Origin: an uncultured Victivallis sp. | GTDB taxonomy: Bacteria > Verrucomicrobiota > Lentisphaeria > Victivallales > Victivallaceae | Assembly: GCA_944389815.1 (NCBI GenBank) | Contig: CALXNS010000092.1 | Location: 1-48,696, forward strand | Direction of reading: 5' to 3' | Length of the DNA: 48,696 nt | Shown: piece after piece, positions 18,601 to 26,314 of the stretch | Numbering within the stretch: the stretch's first letter is position 1 | Layout: each line of letters opens with the position of its first letter | Translations under genes and position numbers: made by a program | The notes under the pieces: generated by a model | The model's database searches: none | The model's input: only the letters and a program-made list of their open reading frames with translations | What the model was told of the DNA's origin: nothing

Positions 18601-19505
18601 AGCGTCTCTGCCGAACCCGGCAGAATGCATTTGATTTTCAATGCTCCTTCGGAAAGAAAACGGAAACTCCAGTTGCGACTGACCGGTCGGCACCGGGCGG
18701 CGACGATGACCCGGCCATTCGGCGCGATGCGGAGCGTGCCGTCGGGTTCGCGTTCGGTCGCCTCCGTGAACAGGATTTCCCCGTCGGAAGATTTCTTCAT
18801 GGAGTTGTACGTTGGTGAAAAGACTTCCGGAAGCTGTTCCGAACAATGGAAACGCAGCTTCTGCAAGGTGACATCGTGGCGCGTGTTGATCGGCGAATCG
18901 AAATTGATCCCGATTTGAACCGGACCGGAATAGTTGCAGTCAAAATTTCCTATCGGAATGGATGTTCCGTCATTTCCACATTGAGAGAAAAGCAGTTTCC
19001 CATTTTTGCGTTCCATTCGCAAGGAGAGGCTTCGTTCGTGGTTTTCCACTTTGTGAATCACCGGTTCGCGGCTGCCGTCGCGAATGGAGAGGATGAGGAA
19101 CTCCTCCCCCGGATTTTCCTGCGTCCGGGAGATCGAGGCGCTCCAGCGTTTCTGATCCGGCGCGGCGAGTTCCAGCCGGAAACTGTTCCAGTGGTCAAGC
19201 GCGGCAATTTTGAAAATAGCCTCCACCGCGACATCTCCACCGAGCAGCGGCGTTGCCCGGAAGGCGCCCCAGCGGTGGTGTTCCGCCGCCGGCTGTGCAC
19301 TCCAGCGGAGCCGTCCGCCGGAAAAGTCGAATGAACCGTTTGAACCGCAACTCTCTCCGTCGTCGGCGAAATGAATGATGTTGTTTTCTCTGCCGTAGTT
19401 TCCGGACGGGGACGGCTTTGCTTCCGGAACTGCCGCCGAAAGCGGAATAATCACTCCGGAGAACAGGAGCAGCAGACCAGTTTTTTTCCAGCGATGCATT
19501 TTCAT
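15609..19505 (-). CDS. Very large secreted GH42-like protein with N-terminal lectin-like region
   Basis: A 1,299-aa protein from the ATG at 19505, with a Sec signal peptide (KTGLLLLFSGVIIPLSAA). Residues ~30-230 look like a concanavalin/LamG-type sandwich. Further beta-rich modules reach ~690. A TIM barrel follows with LKRLGYDAVKIHINW, then SDTSLAALRQYLAAHTSLDE and LNARTGLRLRSF, which parallel the GH42 beta-galactosidase region after its catalytic 'NEYG'. Here that site reads GINANYGQRN, with Asn824 where the acid/base Glu is expected. LLYGDECCQPPPSY and a GATase-like domain (LLIDDHSRW...GGTFLAS) follow, also as in GH42. Activity is therefore doubtful or uses other residues. It is the central gene of cassette B, 23 bp after the pseudopilin gene. 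Confidence 0.75.
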   Translation of the reverse strand: MKMHRWKKTGLLLLFSGVIIPLSAAVPEAKPSPSGNYGRENNIIHFADDGESCGSNGSFDFSGGRLRWSAQPAAEHHRWGAFRATPLLGGDVAVEAIFKIAALDHWNSFRLELAAPDQKRWSASISRTQENPGEEFLILSIRDGSREPVIHKVENHERSLSLRMERKNGKLLFSQCGNDGTSIPIGNFDCNYSGPVQIGINFDSPINTRHDVTLQKLRFHCSEQLPEVFSPTYNSMKKSSDGEILFTEATEREPDGTLRIAPNGRVIVAARCRPVSRNWSFRFLSEGALKIKCILPGSAETLQLSDAVLWDDPDVQRGEGNAPVPRQVDLEQTVLRFPGERNWPLSHVTFSGIFFFEITPAGTESVRFRQPELHCRELHAPAPFPASATVSATEAAFRDSSGEFIALQWPVPAASQGFFSTMELPNPDEILRNTRPLFHYNPTLLSPRAPSVEIRVGQRAGALEILHAAGQQQPGDSEIAALYLIVYDDGTTEPAFATLRWNCGVFADGMIPEAAERGPDNTWWGPPRFGWAGAVYLPQKPYGATWHTLYRTELRNPAPEKVIRSLIVSQLPEDRREFLLAAVTVRTPEHTSFAVTEPECAVLTDGEAVGVNVYEYRACPVSDASYPFRMEKSAAAFQEFEPVTLHRSGPFGFGRTTFVPDSSELGPGPVTLRAGEIYSSRLSLMDRPSPDDRPFYYTMIAGGHEPCADFDRLKRLGYDAVKIHINWKLDADGNPDFSEWPERFERINRAGLSVAIRNLFQLPEAFRSEIPRTHLWKNGGETVNENIWDIDISNPVYRRKLVDYYRRVGELAAAAPNVMGINANYGQRNPIFENGALIYSDTSLAALRQYLAAHTSLDELNARTGLRLRSFAELTPQMIAEDRSGTLLPAYSRQNEETGSQLIRDIAEAIRSTGCDAHLTFNVNFHPIENKLSGQTFAEYLRVGMEYAPGSLFHETSERYTLSFVKYLAAARTCGLLYGDECCQPPPSYEHLMFAYLWMGMMQCFESNYCQWWGGKPATQNIAQLKAYHKLLCNAEYLPDPVTLALSLETGHEETPSTAAVPLHTRPASHYGLANLLRELNINADRYMIDEFPQLDANVKSRLLIDDHSRWMPKSFGDRIERFIRNGGTFLASLETDVLNDYAFFRRFGIEDVKQLSGGDFPLPIFEQDVGRGKLAIFLGNYAAGWDPGRPEEERRNWREIMTRLGEFQPLVSSSFANLFVTPYRSKNGDVLISCINITAAAQTAEIDFSEGLLPQDEFRVLDLGTGLELPPRRKDGRVTVNVTLPAINSTVLRITGK

Positions 19506-19528
19506 GACTGATTTCCGAAACGTTGTCG

Positions 19529-20218
19529 TTACCACGCTCCGTCGCGTGCCATCTGATAGGCGTCGGCATAATGCCACGGATTGCGGGTGCCGACCGAGCC
19601 GTCCTGGAAGAGGATGTTGCTTCCCTGAAGAGAATTGTGCCGGGCGATGTTGTTCTCATCGCGCAGCATGTCGTTGGTCCAGCCGTAATAGAAAAGCAGA
19701 TTCGGCCAGTGGGCATCCATGACGACCAGCGCCTTTGACGGAGGAACGTTGTCCCAGCGCCAGGATGCATATTTCTTGTGGCCGAAATTCTCATTCATGC
19801 CATAACTGTTCATGATCTCCGAGGCGATCGGCTTGGAGGGACAGTAGAGAATCTTCCAGGCGCCCCAGTCGGGAATGCCATTATGATCTGCCAGATAATA
19901 TTTCCACGGCAGGCTGTTTTCGTTCCAGTTCACCGCCGGCGGATAGAAATCATAGGAGTCTCCGTAAAGCCCCATGTAGAGACCGATGTTTTTGAGATTG
20001 TTCAGACACTGCGTGCACTTGGCCCGGTCGCGCGCTTTGTTCAATGCCGGAAGCAGCATCGAGGCGAGAATGGCGATGATCGCAATTACGACAAGCAATT
20101 CGATCAATGTAAAAATGTGATTTCTTCCGGAGGAGTGCCGGATGATTTCACAATGGTCTCGTTCCGGCGAAGCGCCGATGAATCGAACAGGAGTCGCAGT
20201 CTGACGGAAAGGTTTCAT
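19529..20218 (-). CDS. Pseudopilin-like protein with unusually long leader (H-X11-DG)
   Basis: About 229 aa from the ATG at 20218. The methylation motif [17 protein letters not shown] and [13 protein letters not shown] are typical. The C-terminal [18 protein letters not shown] is a long variant of the H-X9-DG motif. The leader before Phe is ~35 residues and rich in Arg and His, against 6-20 in most pseudopilins. No ATG, GTG or TTG is visible closer to the motif, and the promoter at 20288-20316 excludes the farther upstream start. The ribosome site is weak (GGGAAATGAAAAA). It is the first gene of cassette B and is followed after 23 bp by the 1,299-aa secreted protein. Confidence 0.8.
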   Translation of the reverse strand: MKPFRQTATPVRFIGASPERDHCEIIRHSSGRNHIFTLIELLVVIAIIAILASMLLPALNKARDRAKCTQCLNNLKNIGLYMGLYGDSYDFYPPAVNWNENSLPWKYYLADHNGIPDWGAWKILYCPSKPIASEIMNSYGMNENFGHKKYASWRWDNVPPSKALVVMDAHWPNLLFYYGWTNDMLRDENNIARHNSLQGSNILFQDGSVGTRNPWHYADAYQMARDGAW

Positions 20219-20287
20219 TTTTTCATTTCCCGCGTTTGGCTTTCGTTTGCTGATTTTCTGAATTTGATCCCTTCGCAATCCGGTAAT

Positions 20288-20316
20288 ATTATGCATGATT
20301 TAAAACAGAACCGCAA
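20288..20316 (-). promoter_or_regulatory. Probable sigma70 promoter of cassette B
   Basis: Minus strand: TTGCGG (20316-20311), exact 17-bp spacer, CATAAT (20293-20288). Transcription would start near 20281, about 60 bp before the pseudopilin ATG. Confidence 0.55.
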
Positions 20317-20428
20317 GGGGAAAACGAAAAATATTTCTGATAACTTTTGAATGAATGTGAAAATTTATGAAAAAAAATAAAAAACTGCTTGATTTGATGA
20401 AATAAAGTATTCTTTTAAAATAAAAAAC

Positions 20429-20440
20429 GGAACGTGTTCC
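20429..20440. promoter_or_regulatory. Candidate LacI-family operator GGAAC-GT-GTTCC
   Basis: Inverted 5-bp arms GGAAC and GTTCC around two bases, 27 bp upstream of the LacI-family start codon in the divergent region between the regulator and cassette B. The rest of 20219-20466 is very AT-rich and holds no gene. Confidence 0.4.
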
Positions 20441-20466
20441 TTCGGAGACGAGAGAGGATTTTCATC

Positions 20467-21438
20467 ATGGCCAAAAAGGTGACGATACAGGAGATCGCCC
20501 GTCGCTGCAACGTTTCTCCGGCGACGGTTTCCCGGGTGTTGAACCGCAATCCCTACATCTCGGCGGAAGTTCGGCAGAAGGTCGGGAGCATGCTTGAGGA
20601 ACTGGATTATCGTCATGCCGAATTCAATACCGGTTATGTGGCGGTCATCCAGCCGCCGGGCCGCGGCGGTACGGGAATCAGTACGGATATTTATTCCCGG
20701 GTGCTGGCGGATGCGCTCGCGACGGAACTCTATCCGCTGCATTACCGGGTGATTTTTCTCGGGGTCTGCGATTATCCGATGATCCGCAATGAACAGTTTC
20801 AGGGAATCATTTCGCTTGCGGCGCCGTCGCTGCTGCCGACGGTCTCGTCGGACAATGTAATTCCGATTATTTTTCTCAACTTTTTTCCGGAGCGCAGCGA
20901 AGGCGTGTTCCGCGTCGGTTCCGACGAGGGGCAGGGAATGGAACTTGCGCTCTCCTATCTGCATCGGCACAATCATCGCCATGTTGGTCTGCTTGGCGTC
21001 GGAAATCAGGTCATGATCGCGCGCCGCAGTCAGGCATTTCTGGCTGCGGCGGAGGAGCTGCGGATGACGCCTCAAATAGAACTCGTCGCGGAGGAACACG
21101 ATTTTTACGAACAGCTCGGCAAACTGGTCAATACCGGAATTTCCGCGCTGGTTGTCCCTGGAGAAGAGGTCGGGCTCAAGGTTTCTTACGCGTTGCAACT
21201 TTTTCAATACCGGATTCCGCAGGATATCTCCATCATCTCCTGGGAAACCCCGAATATCTCCGAATACTGGCACCCGCGCATGACGACCGTTTCACAGGAT
21301 TTTGCCGGGCTTGCGCGGGCGACGGCGGACATTCTGACGCAGTTGCAGCGAAAGCAGCCGGTCCCCTTCCAGACGGAGGTGCCGCACTTCCTGATCGAAC
21401 GAAGCTCCGTTGCCGTACTTCCTCCGGTTTCTTCCTGA
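20467..21438 (+). CDS. LacI-family transcriptional regulator of cassette B
   Basis: A 323-aa protein from the ATG at 20467 (MAKKVTIQEIARRCNVSPAT). The N-terminal LacI helix-turn-helix and hinge are clear: SPATVSRVLNRNPYISAEVR, then LEELDYRHAEF. The periplasmic-binding-like sensor domain includes GIISLAAPSLLPTVSSDN, LHRHNHRHVGLLGVGNQ, and IPQDISIISWETPNISEYW near the end. It is divergent from the cassette B pseudopilin gene, 248 bp away, so it probably senses a sugar and controls that operon. A ribosome site GAGAGG lies ~11 bp upstream. No terminator with a plus-strand T run follows; the convergent acetylesterase gene ends 170 bp away. Confidence 0.9.
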   Translation: MAKKVTIQEIARRCNVSPATVSRVLNRNPYISAEVRQKVGSMLEELDYRHAEFNTGYVAVIQPPGRGGTGISTDIYSRVLADALATELYPLHYRVIFLGVCDYPMIRNEQFQGIISLAAPSLLPTVSSDNVIPIIFLNFFPERSEGVFRVGSDEGQGMELALSYLHRHNHRHVGLLGVGNQVMIARRSQAFLAAAEELRMTPQIELVAEEHDFYEQLGKLVNTGISALVVPGEEVGLKVSYALQLFQYRIPQDISIISWETPNISEYWHPRMTTVSQDFAGLARATADILTQLQRKQPVPFQTEVPHFLIERSSVAVLPPVSS

Positions 21439-21465
21439 ATCGCCAGCCCCACGAAGAAATATCTC

Positions 21466-21522
21466 AAAAAAAAATTCCGCACTTCCTGCTTGCTCTCTGC
21501 ATGAGCAAAACCGGAAGTGCGG
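21466..21522 (-). terminator. Rho-independent terminator after the acetylesterase gene
   Basis: The outer stem CCGCACTTCC (21477-21486) pairs with GGAAGTGCGG (21513-21522). A smaller inner TGCTC/GAGCA hairpin is present. A run of nine T residues follows on the minus strand (21474-21466, after two bases). It lies 86 bp past the stop of the gene ending at 21608. Confidence 0.85.
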
Positions 21523-21607
21523 GCTGAATCATCATCCAGCCGGAGAATGGAACTGGCTGCGCATCTTTTCCGCAGCGAAACCATTTCTCCGGCGGGAGCG
21601 GTAAGGT

Positions 21608-24600
21608 TTACTCTTCGACGTCCGCCAGAACGTAGAGCATCGCCTTCCTGAAGTTTTTCGCATTGTTGCTGAATGTCCAGTCCGGATTGCCTTTCGGATC
21701 GGGATTGTTGCCGATTCCGAGGTCGGCATTCGGTCCGACACGGAAATTATTGTAGGCGAACACAGTCTGTTTTTCGGCCGGATTGTGGACTTGCATCGAA
21801 CCGTAACCGGGGCCGATGCCGTTTCCGTTGAACGTATCGCCGAAATCAAACTTATCGTTCGACGCGCCCGCGACGTTTTTCGCGTTGGCCGGCTGATAAT
21901 CGGACGACCAGAATTCAACGAATCCTTCCGGGAAGGTGCCGGTCTTCACGTCGGGTACGTTACTTGCAACTTCGAGATTCTTCACCGCGGTCTGGAACAC
22001 CGCGCCGCTGGCCGGGGTCGGCACACCGACTTTGGCGGCGTCCGGCGAGAAACTGTCCATCGCCGCGTAAACCCACGACTGTTGACCGTTGTTGTCGGTC
22101 AAATCGAGCAGATAAGCGACGCGCTTGACGTTTTTGTGAGCCTTGGAATAGTTTGCCTCGTAGCGGACGTTGCGGCTGTCGCCGAATCCGCTGCCGCTGC
22201 GAAGATCATAGGCGTAGAGCACATGCTGCTTGCCGGCCGGAGCGTAAACGGCGCCAGCGGCCTGTTGCAGTTCGCTTTCGGTCGGCTCGGGCACCAGATC
22301 GGCCAGAACGTAAAGCGTCGCTTCCTTGTAATTCTTCGCGCTGCCGGAGAACGTCCAGTCCGGATTGCCGTTCGGATCGGGGTTGTTGCCGATACCGAGA
22401 TCGGAATTCCGTCCGGCGTCGAATTTGTTGTAGGCGAAAACGGTCTGCTTTTCAGCCGGATTGTGAATTTGCATCGAACCGTAACCTACCGCGTTGCCGT
22501 TGCCTTCGTAAGCATCGCCGAAGTCGAACTTATCATTCGAAGCTTCGGGAACTTTCTTGATGTTCTCCTGCCGATAGTTGGAACTCCAGAATTCGACGAA
22601 TCCTTCCGGGAAGGTGCCGGTCTTCACTCCGGGGACGTTGCTGGCGACTTCAAGGTTCTTCACCGCAGTCTGGAACACCGCGCCGCTGGCGGCGGTCGGC
22701 ACGCCGAGACGGGCGCCGTCCGGAGTGAAGCTGTCCATTTCGGTGTAGACCCACGACTGTTTGCCGTTGTTGTCGATCAGATTCAGGAGATAACCGACGC
22801 GTTTGACCTTCTGCTGATGGGTTCCGGTGAAGTCCGCGTTGTAATTGACGCTGCGACGGTCGCCGAATCCGCTGCCGCTCAGAAGATCGTAGACGTAAAG
22901 CACGCTCTTCTCTCCGGCCGGAGTGTGGATTGCTCCGACGGTTTTCTTAACTTCGCTCTCCGGAATTGCCGGAATTTCATCGACGTAAACCCGCAGAACC
23001 GCCTTCGAATAATTCTTCGCGCTGCTGGTGAAGGTCCAGTCCGGACTGTCGCCGGGGGCGTTGCCGAACCCGAGATCCGCCTGGCCGCCGGCGCTGAAGT
23101 TGTTGTAGGCGAAAATCGTCTGTCTGGCGCGATAGTTGTGGATCTGCATCGAACCGTAACCGATTTCGCCGGGTTTGGCGTCATCACCGAAGTCATAGGT
23201 CCCGCCGTTGGCGCCCGGAACGTTGAACTTGTTGCCCTGCGCGTAATTGGAACTCCAGAATTCGATGTTGCCTTCGGGAATGAACCCGGTCTGCACTCCG
23301 GGAGCGTTGGTGCGGACGACCATGTTGTTCACCCGGGTCGCGAAAAACGCGCCCGACGCCTTCGTCGGCACGCCGATCTGGCGCGCGTTGCTGGTGAAGG
23401 CGTCCATCGAAATGGCAGCCCAGGTCTCCTTGCCGTCGTTGGCGGTCAATTCGATCAGATAAGTGATGCGCTTGAGTCTGCCATTGATTTCCGCGCTGTT
23501 GTCGGTGATGTAATTCACGAACGAACGATCGCCGACGGTACCGGTCTTGAGATCGTATTCGTAGACGAGTTTCTGATTGTTCTGCAAGTCGGCGATGAGT
23601 TCCTCTTTGGTCGGTTCCTCGCCACAGCGGAAGGCGCCAAGCGGCAGTCCGGCTTCATTGAAGAGGTTGCCTTCTGCGGTCTGCTTCCACATGTAGCGAA
23701 GCTGGAAGGGTTTCGTTACCTCCGGGCTGGTGAGTAGGAGCTGTTTGCCGCGGATTTCGAGCTGCGCCGGATGGAAGGCGCCGTCGGCGCCGGCGATTTC
23801 GAAATTGACCACGTCGCCCTTGGCGTTCCAGCTTTCGACGTTCTTGAAATCGAGGACGAAGGCGTTCCCTTCCACCTTGAACTGAGTCATCACCGGCGAA
23901 TCCGCCTTGAGATCACTCTTTCCGTAGGTGCGGTTCAACGCGAGCAGCGCCAGGCGTTTGCCGACCGTCTGCTTGTCGTGCGGATGGATGTCACTGAGAT
24001 TGCCGACGTCGTTGATGACCGCCATGCCGACCGCGTCGCCGTTCTCTTCGGCGAAGGTCTGCTGTGCCTCCCAGATTTCCGGGAGGAGGTTGCTCGGCGT
24101 GTTGCCTCCGTAGTTGTAGGGGGCCAGCTGGACGAAATAGAATTTCAGATCCGGATTGTTGAACACCTCTTTCCAGCCGTTGTACAACGCCTGCATCTTG
24201 TAACGGTAACGCATGCCGTCACCGAGGTTTGAACACCCCTGATACCAGATCGCACCCCGAAACGCGAACGGCACAAACGGGAAAATCATCCGGTTGTAAA
24301 GCACCGTCGGCTGCTGATGGTGTGTGTAGGGTTTGAGCTGGTTCGGGAATTCCGGCGGCTGCGGCTGCACTTCATTTGCGGCAACGGCGGCGTTGAAGGC
24401 GTCAAGCCATTTCTGGAAATCACCGGAAACCTTGGCGCTGATTTGCTTGTAATCTTCCGTCCCCGGAATTTTCGCGTTGACTTCATAGGCGATGTCGCGC
24501 AGCTCCGGCACGCTGTCGAATCCGACCGGCGGCGTCCACGGTTCGATCCGCGTTCCGCCCCAGTGCGAAGTCACCAGCCCGATCGGAATCCCAAGTGCCT

Positions 24601-25171
24601 TCTGCAGTTCCTGACCGAAATAGAACGCCGTCGCCGAGAACGACTTGCCGTTTTCCGCATCCAGAGCTTCCCATTTCATCGGGAAATCCGTCCGCGGCGT
24701 TCCCGACCAGCCGTAGGGAACCATCCGGGCGGTGCGAATCAGGGGATTGGCGCCGGCGGCCACATGTTTGTCGCCGTCGATGGCCCGCCAGTGGGGGGCA
24801 TTGGTCCACATCGGCATTTCCATGTTGGACTGTCCGCTGCAGAGCCACACTTCACCGACCAATGTATTGTTTGCGGTCACGGTGTTGGATGCGCCCTTGA
24901 TTTCGAGGGTGCGGTTTTCCGCGCTCGCGGTCATCGGCGCAAGCTTGACCATCCATTTGCCGTCGGCGTCGGCGGTCGTGCTGACGCTCTGGCCGGCGAA
25001 GTTGACCGTCACGCTCTCGCCCGGATCGGCCTTGCCCCAGACCGGGACTTCCACGCCCTGCTGAAGCACCATGTTGTCGGCGAAAATCGTCGCCGGTTCC
25101 ACTTTCGCCTGTGCGCTCAACGCGCCCAGAACCACCGCTGCCAGCGGCAGCGCCCATCTGGATCGAATCAT
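21608..25171 (-). CDS. Secreted sialate O-acetylesterase-type enzyme with three tandem C-terminal modules
   Basis: The 1,187-aa protein has a signal peptide (LPLAAVVLGALSAQA). An N-terminal beta domain (FADNMVLQQGVEVPVWGKA) precedes the SASA-family SGNH esterase domain. Ser115 in CSGQSNMEMP is the nucleophile, and Asp394/His396 in SDIHPHDKQT complete the triad. AIWYQGCSNLGDG also matches the family. From ~residue 515 three copies of a ~225-aa module follow, each with a YDL..G...GDR/SRxVxY start and an FWSSNY...GYGSMQIHN...FAYN core. The expected reaction is removal of O-acetyl groups from sialic acid or other acetylated glycans at the cell surface. A strong ribosome site (AAGGAGGATCGGG) precedes the ATG. 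It lies 24 bp after ispG, an odd partner, so it may depend on the rseP-ispG transcript. Confidence 0.88.
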   Translation of the reverse strand: MIRSRWALPLAAVVLGALSAQAKVEPATIFADNMVLQQGVEVPVWGKADPGESVTVNFAGQSVSTTADADGKWMVKLAPMTASAENRTLEIKGASNTVTANNTLVGEVWLCSGQSNMEMPMWTNAPHWRAIDGDKHVAAGANPLIRTARMVPYGWSGTPRTDFPMKWEALDAENGKSFSATAFYFGQELQKALGIPIGLVTSHWGGTRIEPWTPPVGFDSVPELRDIAYEVNAKIPGTEDYKQISAKVSGDFQKWLDAFNAAVAANEVQPQPPEFPNQLKPYTHHQQPTVLYNRMIFPFVPFAFRGAIWYQGCSNLGDGMRYRYKMQALYNGWKEVFNNPDLKFYFVQLAPYNYGGNTPSNLLPEIWEAQQTFAEENGDAVGMAVINDVGNLSDIHPHDKQTVGKRLALLALNRTYGKSDLKADSPVMTQFKVEGNAFVLDFKNVESWNAKGDVVNFEIAGADGAFHPAQLEIRGKQLLLTSPEVTKPFQLRYMWKQTAEGNLFNEAGLPLGAFRCGEEPTKEELIADLQNNQKLVYEYDLKTGTVGDRSFVNYITDNSAEINGRLKRITYLIELTANDGKETWAAISMDAFTSNARQIGVPTKASGAFFATRVNNMVVRTNAPGVQTGFIPEGNIEFWSSNYAQGNKFNVPGANGGTYDFGDDAKPGEIGYGSMQIHNYRARQTIFAYNNFSAGGQADLGFGNAPGDSPDWTFTSSAKNYSKAVLRVYVDEIPAIPESEVKKTVGAIHTPAGEKSVLYVYDLLSGSGFGDRRSVNYNADFTGTHQQKVKRVGYLLNLIDNNGKQSWVYTEMDSFTPDGARLGVPTAASGAVFQTAVKNLEVASNVPGVKTGTFPEGFVEFWSSNYRQENIKKVPEASNDKFDFGDAYEGNGNAVGYGSMQIHNPAEKQTVFAYNKFDAGRNSDLGIGNNPDPNGNPDWTFSGSAKNYKEATLYVLADLVPEPTESELQQAAGAVYAPAGKQHVLYAYDLRSGSGFGDSRNVRYEANYSKAHKNVKRVAYLLDLTDNNGQQSWVYAAMDSFSPDAAKVGVPTPASGAVFQTAVKNLEVASNVPDVKTGTFPEGFVEFWSSDYQPANAKNVAGASNDKFDFGDTFNGNGIGPGYGSMQVHNPAEKQTVFAYNNFRVGPNADLGIGNNPDPKGNPDWTFSNNAKNFRKAMLYVLADVEE
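21611..23620 (-). repeat. Triplicated ~670-bp module inside the acetylesterase gene
   Basis: Three in-frame direct repeats with period ~678 and ~669 bp (for example GAATTC at 21911, 22589 and 23258, each in the same context). The two copies nearest the C-terminus are the most alike at DNA level (shared AATCCTTCCGGGAAGGTGCC), which suggests a recent duplication. Approximate units: 21611-22290, 22291-22965, 22966-23620. Confidence 0.85.
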
Positions 25172-25195
25172 TCCCGATCCTCCTTTGTTGAGTTG

Positions 25196-26314
25196 TTATT
25201 CGGAAACGAACTTACTGTGATTGAGGATTTCCATCTTCAGATATTCAAAGCCTTCCGCCGGATCGAACGCTCCGACAATTTCCCCGAAACGGAAGATCAC
25301 CACTTTCCCCGCTCTGCTTCCGGCAATTCCGAGATCGGCGTCGCGTGCCTCTCCGGGGCCGTTCACGGCGCAACCCATGACCGCGATCTTCCGGAGATGG
25401 ATGGTGCGGCCGCCGGCTTTGATCTCCGCCACGGCCTCTTCAACTTTGTTGGCCAGGCCGATCAGATCGATTTCCGTGCGTCCGCAGGTCGGGCAGGAGA
25501 CGATCTCCGGCGAAGCGTCGCGCAAACCGCACGCCTCCAGAATTCGCACTCCGGCGAGCACCTCGTCGGCGGGATCGGCGGTCAAACTTACGCGCATCGT
25601 GTCGCCGATGCCGTCGAGCAGCAGCGCTCCGATGCCGACCGCCGATTTTACGATCCCCCGGGCCGGGGTGCCCGCTTCGGTGATTCCGATGTGAAGCGGA
25701 TAATCGGTGCGGGCGGCGAATTTTCTGTACGCGGCGACCGTCACCGGGACGCTCGAGGATTTCAATGCCACCTTGATGTCGTGAAATCCGAAGTTTTCGA
25801 GCATTTCGCATTCACGCAACGCACTTAAAACCAATGCTTCAGCTATGGCGTCGTCGTGTTCGAGTCCCTTGTTCATCATTTCGCGGACCAGCGCCGGGCG
25901 GATGCTCCCGGAATTTGCTCCGACCCGGATCGGGATGCCCGCGGCGCGGGCGCGCATGGCGACTTTGCCGACCGCCTCCCGGTCGGAGAGGTTGCCCGGA
26001 TTGAGCCGAACCGCCGCCACATGATTGTCGATGGCCGCCAGTGCCAGTGTGTAATCAAAATGAATATCCGCAATGACCGGCAACGGACTGCGCCGGGTGA
26101 TTGTCTTCAACGCGGCGGCCGCCTCCCGGTCGGGAACCGCCACCCGGATCAGGTCGCATCCGAGGGCGGCGAGACGGTTGATCTGCGCCAGTGTCGCTTC
26201 GGCGTCACGCGTATCGGTGTTGGTCATTGACTGCACGGAAACCGGGTGGCCGTTGCCGATGGCGATGCCGCCGACCCGTATTTCACGGCTGCTGCGTCTC
26301 TGCGGTGCTGCCAT
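25196..26314 (-). CDS. ispG: 4-hydroxy-3-methylbut-2-en-1-yl diphosphate synthase (IspG/GcpE)
   Basis: The 372-aa protein matches the short bacterial IspG form: a TIM barrel (SVQSMTNTDTRDAEATLAQI, LPVIADIHFDY, VRLNPGNLSDREAV, IPIRVGANSGSI, PLHIGITEAGTPARG) and a [4Fe-4S] domain. The cluster ligands are Cys274 and Cys277 in SCPTCGR and Cys315 in MGCAVNGPGEARDADLG. It carries out the penultimate step of the MEP isoprenoid pathway, reducing methylerythritol cyclodiphosphate to HMBPP in the cytoplasm. The start codon overlaps the end of rseP by 32 bp, so the two are probably translationally coupled. All expected catalytic residues are visible. Confidence 0.96.
   Translation of the reverse strand: MAAPQRRSSREIRVGGIAIGNGHPVSVQSMTNTDTRDAEATLAQINRLAALGCDLIRVAVPDREAAAALKTITRRSPLPVIADIHFDYTLALAAIDNHVAAVRLNPGNLSDREAVGKVAMRARAAGIPIRVGANSGSIRPALVREMMNKGLEHDDAIAEALVLSALRECEMLENFGFHDIKVALKSSSVPVTVAAYRKFAARTDYPLHIGITEAGTPARGIVKSAVGIGALLLDGIGDTMRVSLTADPADEVLAGVRILEACGLRDASPEIVSCPTCGRTEIDLIGLANKVEEAVAEIKAGGRTIHLRKIAVMGCAVNGPGEARDADLGIAGSRAGKVVIFRFGEIVGAFDPAEGFEYLKMEILNHSKFVSE

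Noticed and set aside
21785..23737. Plus-strand frame (650 codons) with repeated sequence opposite the acetylesterase
   Set aside because: Its repeats merely mirror the triplicated module on the coding strand.
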